Shown here piece by piece: positions 22,595-34,249 of a stretch of DNA of 64,000 nt. Source of the stretch: Saccharum officinarum (lineage: Eukaryota; Streptophyta; Magnoliopsida; Poales; Poaceae). The notes beneath the pieces were generated by a model that saw only the letters and a list, made by a program, of their open reading frames with translations, was not told the DNA's origin and searched no databases. The translations under genes and the position numbers were made by a program. The stretch is from the NCBI GenBank assembly GCA_020631735.1, contig CM036188.1, forward strand, positions 15,232,214 to 15,296,213. Reading direction: 5' to 3'. Every line of letters starts with the position of its first letter. The first letter of the stretch is position 1.

Positions 22595-23116
22595 TGTTGG
22601 CGATCCTTAACTCACACTTTTAACTGCCAACACTCACATAAAATACACCCAAATGAGCACCAAACTTAGTAATAGGTTTTATAACTAACGAATTCGATGA
22701 GTTTTGGTGTTTATTTATTTGTAGGAGGGCATTTGTGGAAATACACATAAAAGGGCTAAAAATGTGCAAGAGAACAAAACACAAATACCATTCTATACAA
22801 GCCCAAAGGAGAGAGGCCCACAACTAAGCAAAACAGGGCCCAAACGAGGGGAGAATAAGGCTAAACCCAAATCAAATCACTTCATGTTTGTCGGGCACCC
22901 ACATGGACACACTCAAGAGGTCCAAAGGAGTCGACCCATCGAAGATGGAGACCAAAGGCCTCAGTGGGGGTGCAGCTGCAAACTTCATAGTTCGCCTCTT
23001 ACCACCTTCCCATGGTCAGTCTAGGTAGGGATGTCGGCATAATCAATGCTGAGGAGGCGCTTTGCTACTTCTATATGGGGATCAAGCATATTTCCAAGGA
23101 CCCCCTCATCTCCACC

Positions 23117-23124
23117 TATAAAAG
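23117..23124 (+). promoter_or_regulatory. Putative TATA box of the plus-strand Tat-type LTR
   Basis: TATAAAAG in the context CCTATAAAAGGAGGCC, followed by an A-rich, C-rich leader. It is a good plant TATA match in the expected part of the LTR. Confidence 0.5.
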
Positions 23125-23403
23125 GAGGCCACATCCCCCTCATTTCAACAACACACAAGAGAGGAAGAGCACCAAAGAAGTAGAAGAGCAACACCACTCC
23201 AATGGGCTTAGGCCCTAGCTAGCTAGATCAAAGTAGTAGGGAGAGATGTGAGGGAAGAGTTCGGGGAAGTACAGGGCTTGTTGGTGTGTCCCCGCCTTGT
23301 ACTTCAACAGATACTTGTGCCTCAATGGGTTCTCCCGCTAAGTGAGTATTCGTGATTCTTTTGGTATAAAGTCTTTGAGTAGTTAAGCTATGCTCTTGTT
23401 TGT

Positions 23404-26400
23404 TGTCACACCCGGTTTTAAGAACAAAACCAGATATGAACTATATGTGAAATAAAGGAGTAAAATCTCACATATAGCCATAGATAAGTGTAATACCAAG
23501 AGACAAATGCTTAATATACATAACTCAATAGTATAAAATATACCTTAGAGAGCAACACAGCGGAAAGACAACTCCGAACACCGGGTGTAGACTTCACTCC
23601 AGGAACAAACTAACTAGTTGATCATAAGCCTAAAAACTCCAGACACTATCCTGAGGTGTGGGAAATAGCAAGAGTGAGTCCATGTCGAACTCAGTAAATA
23701 TATCATGGGGTTCATGAAGCTCAAAAGGTTGACACTGGTTTACTGCGATTAGCTTTTAGTGAGTCATCTTTTAGCAATTGAGTAGCAACAAGTTTACCAT
23801 AAGCCCAAATAACCTCATGATCATGTAAACGAGAATAATGTATAGCAAGAAACAATAATCATTAGTGAGCATCAATATCATCAGTATTATCATTATCATC
23901 AGTGTCATCATTTATTCTGTAAGGGTCCAAGGCCACTCGTGACCATGAGCACGGCTGTTATAACAGTTTTACACTCTGCAGAGGTTGTACACTTTCACTG
24001 TGAGTCATGATTTACCCTTTCGCCCGAGGTAGCTAATCTCTTGACCCACTTCCAAGGAAGGTCGGCAGGGTTCACTATGAAGTCTTTCAAAGGTTCGTCT
24101 AACAAGTTAGGGCCGCTAGGTTTCATTAGTCAGTCTATGTGATACAACCACGCAGGGATCCACAGTCTACTTTTCCCCCATTTGCGCCACAAGGGTAACC
24201 TCTAACATGCTAGAAAAGGTCCTTCTATATGACTAAAGCCAGAGCCATATAGCCCTCACAGTTGTACTGTAAGTCCCGGATGTTCGCTTACAGATAAGTC
24301 CTTAAGGAGAGAAACTAGAGCACCATAAAAACAACCCAATGCTCTAGCCCCCTTGAGCTATGTTGCTATAAAGCATCTTTTAAACATTTATTGCATATAC
24401 CATTAGTCAAGTTACAGACCATGGTTATTTATCTTGAGCACTAGCATAAATACTACCCAATGCAATGTCCCACGGTGTTAAGGTACAAGATACAAAAGCT
24501 AGGATATCCTTAGTGGTAACAAGGTAGACACATGCACATGAATTAAGTGTATTAAAGGTGAATAGGAAGGATGATCCCATGCTATACTTGCCTTAACTTA
24601 GATCCTTCTTCAAGTCCAAACCTCAATGAACTGCTCCTTGATCACCACGTATAGCTCACCGACTAGACAAGATCATAAAAGCACCACACAAGCGTTCATT
24701 CAATCATACACGAAGCAAACAATAGAAATAAATTAGAACAGTACACCAAACATATGAAACAACGTGTGAAAAGGTTTTAAAGATGTTCTACGCGTTGCTA
24801 CGAACACACAGGCGCGAAAAGCACGCTAATCGAAGCTATGGTTGAAAAGATACATCTACCGAAAGATTTTATCGTATAAAACGGAAAATTATAGGTCTCA
24901 TTTGTTTTAACTATATAAAATCATATAGTTCATTTATTTTAAAATACTTTTTATAGATATTCAAAAGTGACTTAGGCTGAATTACATTTAAATTTAGAAA
25001 ACTAAAGGAGAAATCAATAATATTTTATTTATAAATCTAGTTGCACAGTTATTAATCAAGTTAGATCTAAACTATGAAATTCCAGAGATTTTGATAAAGA
25101 AAACATTAATACTAATACGTTGTTCATGTTGTTATAAATCCATTGCAATTTGAACGGACTAGTTCAGAATTAAAACAAATAAGTTATGAATTAAACGAGA
25201 TTTTCTTTAGTAAAACAATAGATTAAATCTAACATCGAATCTTAAAGGTAGAAAACCTAACCAACAGTAGCACTAACAGTATAAAAAGTTTGTATCACGA
25301 AATTCGGATTTAAAACGTGAAAGTTATGAATTTTCTAAGATTTCCTATAAATAAATAATTACTTTAATATAAACTCGAAAATTAAAATTTCCAAACCTAA
25401 TGTAAAGTACTGTAAATACGAACCTAACACAATTTAAACGGGTTAAATCGGAGTTAAAACGTAGAAGATATGACCTAAATAAGATAGTGGCAGTTTTGTA
25501 AATACCTAGAATTTGAATTTCGAAAATAAATCAAAATCTGGTTTTTAATGTGATCTAGACAGTGGAACTCAAGTAAATACCTCTTCTTCTTGGAGTAGAA
25601 TGTATGCTCACGAGCAAGCAGCCTGGTAGCTTCGTCGGACGGCGGCAAGAGAAGGAGGAGAAAATATAATTTACTACATGAGAGATTTCCCGACTAGAGG
25701 CTCCTCTTACGGTAGTTTTTGGTGTGCTTTGCCCATGGGGTAGGTACGTATATATAGGAAGGAAAACTCTCCACCTCCATATCAACTAGCGATATGGTGC
25801 TAATTGACGTTGCACCATCCACCTCCGCTAATAGGCCTAGGTAATCATTTAAGCCCATTAGTAAATAAATGTATGGGCCTTTGAGATTTATTAGGGTTAT
25901 TGCACATGGGCTTTGAGCGTTGGGGAAAATGAGAGATTTATTATTTTCGGAATTAATTATTTTTATGAAAAAAATAATTCTAGAAAAGTCCAGAATTATT
26001 ATTTAAGCCGCGAAAAATACTCCGAAGGCTCCGAAAATTCGGGAAAAATTCCCAGAGACATTATGGAACAGGAGGAACCTAAATAAAGTATTTGGAGCTC
26101 ATGATAAGATATTTTGGAGCATCTAAAAATTATACTATGCTCACAGACAAGTGGAAACAAGCTACAGAAAAAGTCGGAAAAATTCCCGAGAAGTTTGTAG
26201 AGATTGATTAATGGACGAGAAACTGAAAGGAGAGATTCGGGTTACAAAGAAAAGATTTTGAGAGGCTCCAAACGAAAACTTGAGCTGAGAAACATGGAAT
26301 TTGATTGCAGAAAACGATAAAGGCTTGCTAGAGAAGGAAGATCGACCTACTAAACGCATTTTAAAGACTTTGCTCACCCTCAACACATAAAGAAACAATA

Positions 26401-26575
26401 AGCAAACATCACATCAAATCATATGCACCAGCATGTATACACACAATGTTGCCAAACCCTATGATAAATTTTAATGTAGTGAAAAATATTATTTCCTATG
26501 TTTTCATGAGCACTAGAATGCAAAATTAAATCACTTTGCATCTATTTTGAAAGAAGCAAATTTTAGGGTGTTACA
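23404..26575 (-). mobile_element. Tekay-like solo LTR, reverse orientation
   Basis: Plus strand TGTCACACCCGGTTTTAAG to GGGTGTTACA, 3172 bp, flanked by perfect target duplications TTTGT (23399-23403 and 26576-26580). Its left 130 bp match the 3' ends of the LTRs ending at 53363 and 62345, so it is the same subfamily. A stem of 10 bp (CTATATGTGA/TCACATATAG) lies at 23441-23477. A minus-strand TATATATAC is near 25749. No internal region remains. Confidence 0.93.
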
Positions 26576-27075
26576 TTTGTGGGATCGTTGTCTGTTCGTG
26601 TGATGGATGCTCTAGTAGAAGGACCCTGGTGACGACGGATACCCCTTGCTAGCACACTAGAGTAGTAGTTGATAGCGTAGACATGGTGTGTAGGCTAGAG
26701 GCTACCTTCGTTTCCCTCGTGCCTTATGGTTGAGGGGTAGGCGGCAGGTGGTGACGGCCCTGTTCATCCCTTGTAATCCCCCACGTCCGGGTACGGCATA
26801 GAGCTACAGACCGGAGGTACTTCGCAGACCAAGTATAAGCCGGTGTCCGAAGTAAGCAAGTAATAGTATAGTTTATCTATCCTTAGACCCTAAGCCATAG
26901 GAATCCTTCTCTAGCCTCTTCAGCTATCCTTGTGTTATCCTTGTACGAATTAGCTAGAAGAAATAGCTCTGTTCCCTATAGATAATACGATACCCTAAAT
27001 ACTTTCAGGTGAAAGTTACAACGGTAATTCTGTACGCTTGCGGATTCTTTCTATAAATGTTAAGAAATACCAATA

Positions 27076-27840
27076 GGCACCATGTTTGTAACCATGCTCC
27101 TCTCTGCAGATCAGCAAAAAAGAATGGTTCATTGATCATTCATATATTACGTGTGTTCAGGACTCCCCCATGCTGATGCCACTAACTAATTTGCTAGCTA
27201 CATGCCTGCAGGGTATAGTTCAAGGCTCAAGTGAGGTTGAAGGCATGTGCCGGCTCCGTCATCGCTGGTACATCTTAATTGTTCACATTCTTCAGGGGTG
27301 GTATAGCAATAAAATATATCAACACATGTTGACTGCCATCAGCTAGGGCACCCTAGTTATAACCATGCTCCTCTCTGCAGATCAGCCACAAAGAATCACT
27401 CATTCCTCATTTGTATATTATGTGTGTTCAAGTATTGACAGGACTTCCCTACTAGCTACTTCCTGATGTCATCATCAAGTTACCACAATGCCGTCGACCA
27501 TATATAATATAGTTCATAATATTATTCAAAAAGGCTTCCATTCTGGTGAATTTATATTTAACAAGTGCATGAATTACAACGAAAATTTAGTTATCTACTA
27601 GAATTTTATAAAGAATAATAAAAAACAGCAACACGACACTGATCGAGTGTTAATAATTTTGAGCATTAACTAAACAGTTTCTACATGGGTCACATCTATG
27701 GGGATAAATAAAAAAATATCCAACTTCATACACTCTACTTTGCAACACACCAACTAAGAACAATCTCCCGTAGTTCTCAAGGCCACATTTCATCTTAATT
27801 GATCAAACCATTCGGGGGTGGTATAGCATATAAAGCAGGC
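27076..27840. repeat. Imperfect local duplications
   Basis: ACCATGCTCCTCTCTGCAG occurs near 27091 and 27362, each preceded by GGCACC, a unit of about 270 bp. The piece GGGGTGGTATAGCA occurs near 27295 and 27816, preceded by CATCTTAATTG. No open frame or domain is seen. It is the target flank of the Tat-type LTR that ends at 27075. Confidence 0.6.
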
Positions 27841-28191
27841 AAACAGCATCTCCGCTGCAGCCTAACCATGTGCAAGATTTCTTCTAATGAATGCCACTGG
27901 ACTAGATGCCGACTAGGAAATGGCATTGGAATCATCTGACCAGCAGATGGCCGTCAATTTAGTGGATGCAGAATAGGCAATTACAGTGAAACGAAATGAA
28001 ATCACTTAGGGACAAGGTGCAGCAAATAAAAGTCAAGCCAGATCTACACGCGGTACCTCAAGGTTAACTGAAAATAACTCACTCCCGTAGCTCAAACACA
28101 CACATACACTAAGCAAAAAAGTAATTTTTGCATCCCTACGCTCAAACGATCATGTACCCCTCTTGTTCTACTACAGAAGATAGTCGAATAT

Positions 28192-29250
28192 GTGTATGTG
28201 TGTGGCCACTGGCGCTCGAACCGTGGACCTCCTGCTTCGCGTGTTAAGCTGTTTGTGTCCATTTGGGGTATTTGTTGTCCTCATTTTATGTCACTCTGGT
28301 TTTGAAATGAATATTTGGGATCCGAAATGAATTCAAATGAAAAAAATTCAACTACAAAGTTTTATAACTTTTGAGATCTACAACTTTGGTTTTGGTGATT
28401 TCTCAATCAGAGGTCATTTGAAGAATTTGAATTTCAAATGTGAGAAAATTCAACCATATTTTTCCCTACATAGGTGATTTTAAATGAAAACGTTGTCAAC
28501 TACAAAGTGGCATAACTTTTCAAGATCTACATCTTTTGTTTTGGACGTTTCTTCATCCGAGGTCGTTTAAAAATTTCAAATTTTAAATTTTAAAAATCAA
28601 CGTAATTTTTGTTACATACATTATTTCAAATAAAAATGTTATCAACTATAAAGTTGCATGGCTTTTTGGGATCTACAACTTTTGTTTGGTTCGCTTGTTC
28701 ATCTAAGAAACTTAAATATCACATGTATGTGTGTGGCCACCGGCGCTCGAACCCTGGACCTCCTGCTTCGCGTGTTAGGCTGTTTGTGTCCATTTGGGGT
28801 ATTTGTTGTCCTCATTTTATGTCACTCTGGTTTTGAAATGAAATTTTGGGATCCAAAACGAATTCAAATGAAAAAGTTTTCAACTACAAAGTTTTATAAC
28901 TTTTTGAGATCTACAACTTTGGTTTTGGTGATTTCTCAATCGGATGTCATTTGAAGAATTTGAATTTCAGATGTGAGAAAATTCAACCATATTTTTTCCT
29001 ACATAAATGATTTCAAATGAAAAAGTTGTCAACTACAAAGTTGCATAACTTTTCAAGATCTGCAGCATTTGTTTTGGGCGTTTCTCCATCCGAGGCCGTT
29101 TGAAAAATTCAAATTTTCAATTTTAAAAATCAACATAATTTTCATTACATACATTATTTCAAATGAAAATGTTGTCAACTACAAAGTTGCATGACTTTTT
29201 GAGATCTACAACTTTTGTTTAGATCCCTTGTTCATCTGAGAATCTTAAGT
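28192..29250. repeat. Tandem duplication of about 530 bp, CACTA-associated
   Basis: Two consecutive units begin TGTATGTGTGTGGCCAC (about 28192 and 28723). They share GGACCTCCTGCTTCGCGTG, TTTGTGTCCATTTGGGGTAT and repeated short words such as CAACTACAAAGTT and GATCTACAACTTT. Part of the unit recurs in inverted orientation at about 30455-30590. This arrangement fits the subterminal region of a CACTA-type element or a derivative. No transposase is seen. Confidence 0.6.
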
Positions 29251-29639
29251 ATCACTACACGCTCACTTATGACTATGGAACACATGGGCTTAGTTGGTGT
29301 TAACCTATATGAAATCTTGCAAATCAAATAAAGGGGCATCATAACGACTTCAAACAAAAAAATTGTGAACTACAAAGTTGCATAACTTTTTGAGATCTAC
29401 AATTTTGTTTTGGGTGCTTCTACATCCATGATCCTTAACTACCACTCCACACTCAATTATGACTATGGAGCATTTGGACCCCTTTGGTATTAACTATGCA
29501 AAACCTTGTGGTGTATATTTGGACATCCAAAAGATCTCAAATAAAAAATGTTTGAACTACCAAGTTGTAGATCTTGTCGAGTACTACAACTTCGATATAA
29601 AGTTCATCATCATTGGACATCATTTGAAAAGTTATGAAA

Positions 29640-29889
29640 TTTTTTGCAGCATATCACTGCTGGTTCAAGCCATGAACCGACAGTGATAGTATCCATGTTG
29701 GTTTTAGCTAAAAACCAGCAGCGATAACCCAATATCACAGCCGATTCTTGGCTAAAATTGGCAGTGATATGAACTGACAGTGAAGACCCCAATATGTGGG
29801 TTTTAGCCAAACACTGGCAGTGATTTGCTATTAGTGTCGGTCTCATAAAAAGCGGTAGTGATGTAGCCGGCAGTGAATGTCATATATGT
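29640..29889 (+). mobile_element. CACTA-like right end with subterminal repeats
   Basis: Multiple copies of a short word around GGCAGTGAT or its complement (CACTGCTGG, CCGACAGTGATAG, GGCAGTGATATG, GGCAGTGATTTG, GGTAGTGATG) end at ATGTAGTAGTG. This is the layout of CACTA subterminal transposase-binding repeats and a CACTAC terminus. The partner end was not found. Confidence 0.55.
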
Positions 29890-30439
29890 AGTAGTGCCCC
29901 ACGTTGGTCCAAATAGCCAGGCGTGGCCTAGGACCGAGCCCTAGCCGACAGTAGGGCCGCTTGACCCATGGCCTAAGAGGCAAGCAGCCAGGGGGCCGCG
30001 CCACCACCGTCCTTCCGAGGAGATCCAGAATAAAAAGGGAAAGTCGAAAAAAGAGTAGGTAGAGATCTGCTTAGAAAAAATAGATCAAGATTTACTAGGA
30101 AATAAATAGTTTTGCTTATAATGAAAGTAGTCCAAATCTATAAGGATTCTTTCCTTAGTTTCTTGGAGGTTAAGTTTAAATTTCTTAGGGGCTAAGTCTC
30201 CTAGACTACAAATAGAAGGGCGATGTAACATTTCAATCTTAAGCAGAAAGTTGGGCTTTGGTCTTTATCTCCTGCTCTCTTTTCTAAGCCTCAGTCTTCT
30301 CCCCTGTGCCCCTGCGTTCACGGCACCATTTCCACCCTAGCCCTAGGAGACTTAGCCCCTAAGAAATGAGTATTATCTAACTTTTTCATTACAACTTTTT
30401 AAATGAGTAGAACTTTTTCATTTGAATTTTTTTAGTGTC
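29890..30439. other. Unclassified, possibly a fragment of an LTR
   Basis: TTTCTTAGGGGCTAAGTCTC, CTACAAATAGAAGG and a pyrimidine-rich CTTTATCTCCTGCTC recall the R/U5 part of a copia-type LTR, but there are no termini and no TSD. No coding frame is recognised. Confidence 0.3.
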
Positions 30440-30856
30440 CGGAATACTCATTTCAAAAGCAGATGAATGTAAAATGGGGAGGACGGATATCCCAAATGGA
30501 CACAAGTGTCTTCTGGGTGGAGTGGTTAGGGGACGAATGTGCGGAGCCTAAGATCATTGGTTTGAGCGCCCATGGCCACGAAGCACGCATTTTTTTGGCA
30601 AAAAATCTTGTAACATAAATTTTTTGCTATTTTCTCAACCCGAATTTGGTTTCTGAAAAACCTCATCACTTCCAGTTCTAGAACCGGCAATGATGAACCC
30701 CCTCATCGGTGGCACCTTCCTACTACCAGTTACAAAAAGCCAGTAGTGATCGGGTGTTTGAACCAGCAGTGAGGGCTGTGCATAGTGACCCTATAAATCG
30801 ATTTCTAGAGGCGGGCCACTGTTCCGGCCAGCTTTTGAAATCGATTTCTTGTAGTG
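30440..30856 (+). mobile_element. Right terminus of a CACTA element
   Basis: Subterminal repeats (AACCGGCAATGATG, GCCAGTAGTGATC, CCAGCAGTGAGG) lead to TTTCTTGTAGTG at 30845-30856, the complement of the classic CACTACAAGAAA end. The inner side carries, inverted, the GTGTCCATTTGGG block of 28192. No left CACTACAAGAAA was found in 27076-30440, so the element is truncated or its left end has mutated. Confidence 0.68.
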
Positions 30857-30869
30857 GTCGGTGAGGTGG

Positions 30870-32070
30870 CATGCCTCTAAAAATGATTTCAGAAACTGTA
30901 CATCAGCCATAGAAAGTAGCAGTGTTGATCTATGCATGTGCAAGCTTCCAACCATTGGGCTAGCCCAGCCACAGATCCTTATTAGAATCCACAAGGCTAA
31001 CGGGTCAATATAATCACTATTCTTATTTTTCGAGATTAATTTATCTTGCAAGCAGTTTTCAGATCTGTGACAGTCATATTCAATTGCATCCCGGCATAGG
31101 ATTCTTTGTACTTTAAATAATGATAAAGGAATCTGAAACATATTTCCAAATTTCGTTTCTCATATACTTGAACGGACCGAAAACATTACAACTGCTCTTG
31201 AGGTTCAGTCCTCAATTGGCCTCTTGTACTCTTATGAATAACCAAAGCACTATATTATACCAACTTACAATTAAAATACTTTTTTAAACATTAATATAAT
31301 ATTTACAAAAGTTAGTCCATTCTTTCTTTGGATTAGTCTGCATACAAGAGGTATTATGAGTAACAATATTTCGTGCTGGCACCATATAAAGTGTAAAACA
31401 AAAAAAAAATGTTTGCACTGCCCTCTCAAATTCCTAAAGAAAAATGTTTTTTCTATAAAAAAATGACAAATGTAAGTACGTGGCCAGATTTGATGCTCAA
31501 GTTAGTTTATTTGTACGGCATTTAGCTCTCTATGTAACATCATTAATCTAGTCCGTTTGCTTTATAATAATGTGTAATCGGGACGCACATATACTTATGA
31601 ATTTTGTACTTCGGTGGCGCTGTGTTGATCTTAGCACGTGCAAGCATAAAACCTACCACGATGCTGGAGCATCAATTAATTTGAATCATGACATTAACAT
31701 TTAGGGATAAGTGAGTTCTGGGATGACAACAAGGCTAACAGCTTAATATAATCTCAACACTTTTATTGTGATTAATTCATATTTCAATTAATTTTGGGAT
31801 CCTTGACAGTCTTATCAATAGCGTCCTTACATCTATTCTAAGTATACCAGGTAACCACGAAAGCTCATAATAAGGATTCCTGAATTTCCACTTGGTTTGT
31901 AGCACTGCATCAAAAACATTGCAACTGCTAGTGAGATTCATTTCTTAATTGGCGCGGTTTATTTGTTCAGAATACAAAATCACTATATCATACCAACCCT
32001 GCAATTTAATTCCCTTTTCCACATAATTAATAAAATGTTAGGAACTTCAGTGGATTCTTTCCTGGGGAGT
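30870..32070. repeat. Ancient imperfect tandem duplication, no gene seen
   Basis: About 30880-31345 and 31622-32070 share ordered words: GTGTTGATCT, GTGCAAGC, ACAAGGCTAAC, AATATAATC, GACAGTC, AAAACATT, CAACTGCT and ATACCAAC. They are diverged, with indels. No open frame longer than 116 codons and no recognised domain. This is upstream of the dirigent gene and may be part of a chain of local duplications. Confidence 0.5.
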
Positions 32071-32078
32071 CATGTTTA

Positions 32079-32480
<402 letters not shown>

Positions 32481-32538
<58 letters not shown>
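32481..32538. repeat. (TA)n microsatellite
   Basis: A pure TA run of roughly 58 bp forming the right border of the inverted-repeat element. Confidence 0.92.
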
Positions 32539-32540
<2 letters not shown>

Positions 32541-34119
32541 TGTATTATGTAACCATCATTCCGGCTATATTGTCCTTATAAAGTGTAATACGAAAAAATT
32601 ACATCATCTCATATACACAGACGAGAAAAATAACTTTCAATGAACCCCTTGTTTAGTTCACCTCAAAATTCCAAGTTTTTTCACTCTCTCTCCATCACAT
32701 CAATTTTTAACCGCTTGCATGGAGTATTAAATGTAGGTAAAAAAATAACTAATTACACAGTTTAGTTGAAAATCACGAGATGAATCTTTTGAGCCTAGTT
32801 GGTCTATGATTGGACAATATTTGCCAAATAAGACGAAAGTGGTACTATTCATCGGGTTGAAATTTTCTCCAATCTAAACAAGGGCGAAATGCTAAATAGA
32901 AATATGGGGCATGAATGCACGCTTAAGTTATGTGGCATTTCAAATCATACTTTATTAAGAATATAAATTAAATTACTCCACCTTTACTTGGAGTGTCTGT
33001 GGTTTTTATTTGGATCCGTTAGTGATATAGCATAGAATTATTTTGTGTAAGCTAAATGTTAGTGTTATCTTTATCGAAGTGAGATAACATGGAGATTTAT
33101 ATATAGGGCAATAGCAAATATTACAGTAATAAACATATATACGGCCTTAGCAGCATGCAAACCATGGTAAGTTTCTACAAGCTTGCAAGGTTGCGAGAGT
33201 ATGCATAGCAACAGAATAGAAGTGCCTGCTGGACATGCATGTGTGTGGCTGTATGCACAATCAGAAGATGCAGTCAGTACTGCGTTCTGTGCAGATCTAC
33301 CCATAAATAATATATTTTTGATGGCCTGAGTCAGATCCATTGACTCTTTGTAAAATAAACCTTTGCAGTACATTATGTCTATAATTTCCTTCAAATGTCG
33401 GCAAGAAATCAGGAATTAGAAGTTATTTTTCTCAGCTTTGTCTTGCTATACATTATGTCTATACGATGTATCATGTAACCATCATTCCGGCTATATTGTC
33501 CTTATAAAGTGTAATACGAAAAAAAATTACATTATCTCATATACACAGAAGAGAAAAATAACTTTCAATGAAATGCTAAATAGAAATATGGGGCATGAAT
33601 GGACGCTTAAGTTATGTGGCATTTCTTATCATACTTCATTAAGAATATAAATTAAATTACTCCACCTTTACTTGGAGTGTCTGTGGTTTTTATTTGGATC
33701 CGTTAGTGACATAGCATAGAATTATTTTGTGTAAGCTAAATGTTAATGTTGGCTTTATCGAAGTGAGATAACATGGAGATTTATATAAGGGCCCAAGAAA
33801 ATATTACAGTAATAAACGTATATACGGTCTTAGCGGGCATGCAAACCATGGTAAGTTTCTACTAGCTTGCAAGGTTGCGAGAGTGTGCATAGTAACAGAA
33901 TAGAAGTGCCAACTGGACATGCATGTGTGTGGCTGTATGCACAATCACAAGATAAGGTCAGTACTGCGTTCTGTACAGATCTACACATAAATAATATATT
34001 TTTGATGGCCTGAGTCAGATCCATTGACTCTTTGTAAAATAAATCTTTGCAGTACATTATGTCTATAATTTCCTTCAAATGTCGGCAAGAAATCAGGAAT
34101 TAGAAATTATTTTTCTCAC
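32539..34119. repeat. Direct tandem duplication upstream of the dirigent gene
   Basis: Unit 1 (about 32539-33462) and unit 2 (about 33463-34119) are highly similar: GTAACCATCATTCCGGCTAT, TTACTTGGAGTGTCTGTGG, GGACATGCATGTGTGTGGCT and GTCGGCAAGAAATCAGGAAT occur in both. Unit 1 is longer mainly because of a 241-bp MITE (32645-32885). Minus-strand open frames of 107 and 82 codons in the two units are related to each other but resemble no known protein. Unit 2 runs directly into the dirigent promoter, so the repeated segment could carry regulatory sites. Confidence 0.85.
32645..32885. mobile_element. MITE with CCCTTGTTTAG ends
   Basis: Terminal inverted repeats are CCCCTTGTTTAG and CTAAACAAGGGC, with 3-bp target duplications GAA (32642-32644 and 32886-32888). 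The second unit of the tandem duplication has the empty site (CAATGAAATGCTAAATAG), which fixes the boundaries. The interior word AATATTTGCCAAATAAGACG and the ends match a small non-autonomous element common in grass genomes, as I recall it. The 3-bp duplication fits PIF/Harbinger or CACTA. No coding capacity. Confidence 0.85.
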
Positions 34120-34162
34120 CTGTGTCTTGCTGGTTGCCATGTAAAACCTATGAAAGCACTTG

Positions 34163-34170
34163 TATAAATA
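34163..34170 (+). promoter_or_regulatory. TATA box of the dirigent gene
   Basis: TATAAATA lies 80 bp before the ATG. A start of transcription about 30 bp downstream would give a roughly 50-nt C- and A-rich leader (CACAAGTAGCAAAGCCCTCT). The ATG context AACCATGGC is good for a plant. Confidence 0.7.
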
Positions 34171-34249
34171 GAGCTTCTCTTCAAACCATATCTCACAGAC
34201 ACAAGTAGCAAAGCCCTCTCCCTTCAGCCGACAATATAATCTCCAAACC

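Larger units (their letters stand above)
22595..27075 (+). repeat. 3' LTR of the plus-strand Tat-type element, split by a solo LTR
   Basis: Starts TGTTGGCGATCC after the polypurine tract and ends AAATACCAATA (degenerate from CCAACA). Its own length after removing the insertion is about 1.3 kb, matching the 1228-bp LTR at 20990. It shares the end region CTTGCGGATT and the ACCAA-A terminus. A TATA box (23117) lies in CACCTATAAAAGGAGG. The insertion at 23404-26575 is described separately. Confidence 0.82.

Noticed and set aside
28735..28760. GGTTCGAGCGCC on the minus strand resembling a pol III B box or tRNA T arm
   Set aside because: No A box, acceptor stem or CCA-type end nearby, and it belongs to a CACTA-associated repeat.
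27076..29300. Repeated units suggesting a CRISPR array
   Set aside because: Unit sizes (270 and 530 bp), eukaryotic context and lack of regular spacers rule it out.
33071..33394. Minus-strand frame repeated in both tandem units (33830-34078)
   Set aside because: The units are recent duplicates, the frame breaks in unit 2, and no protein family is recognised.
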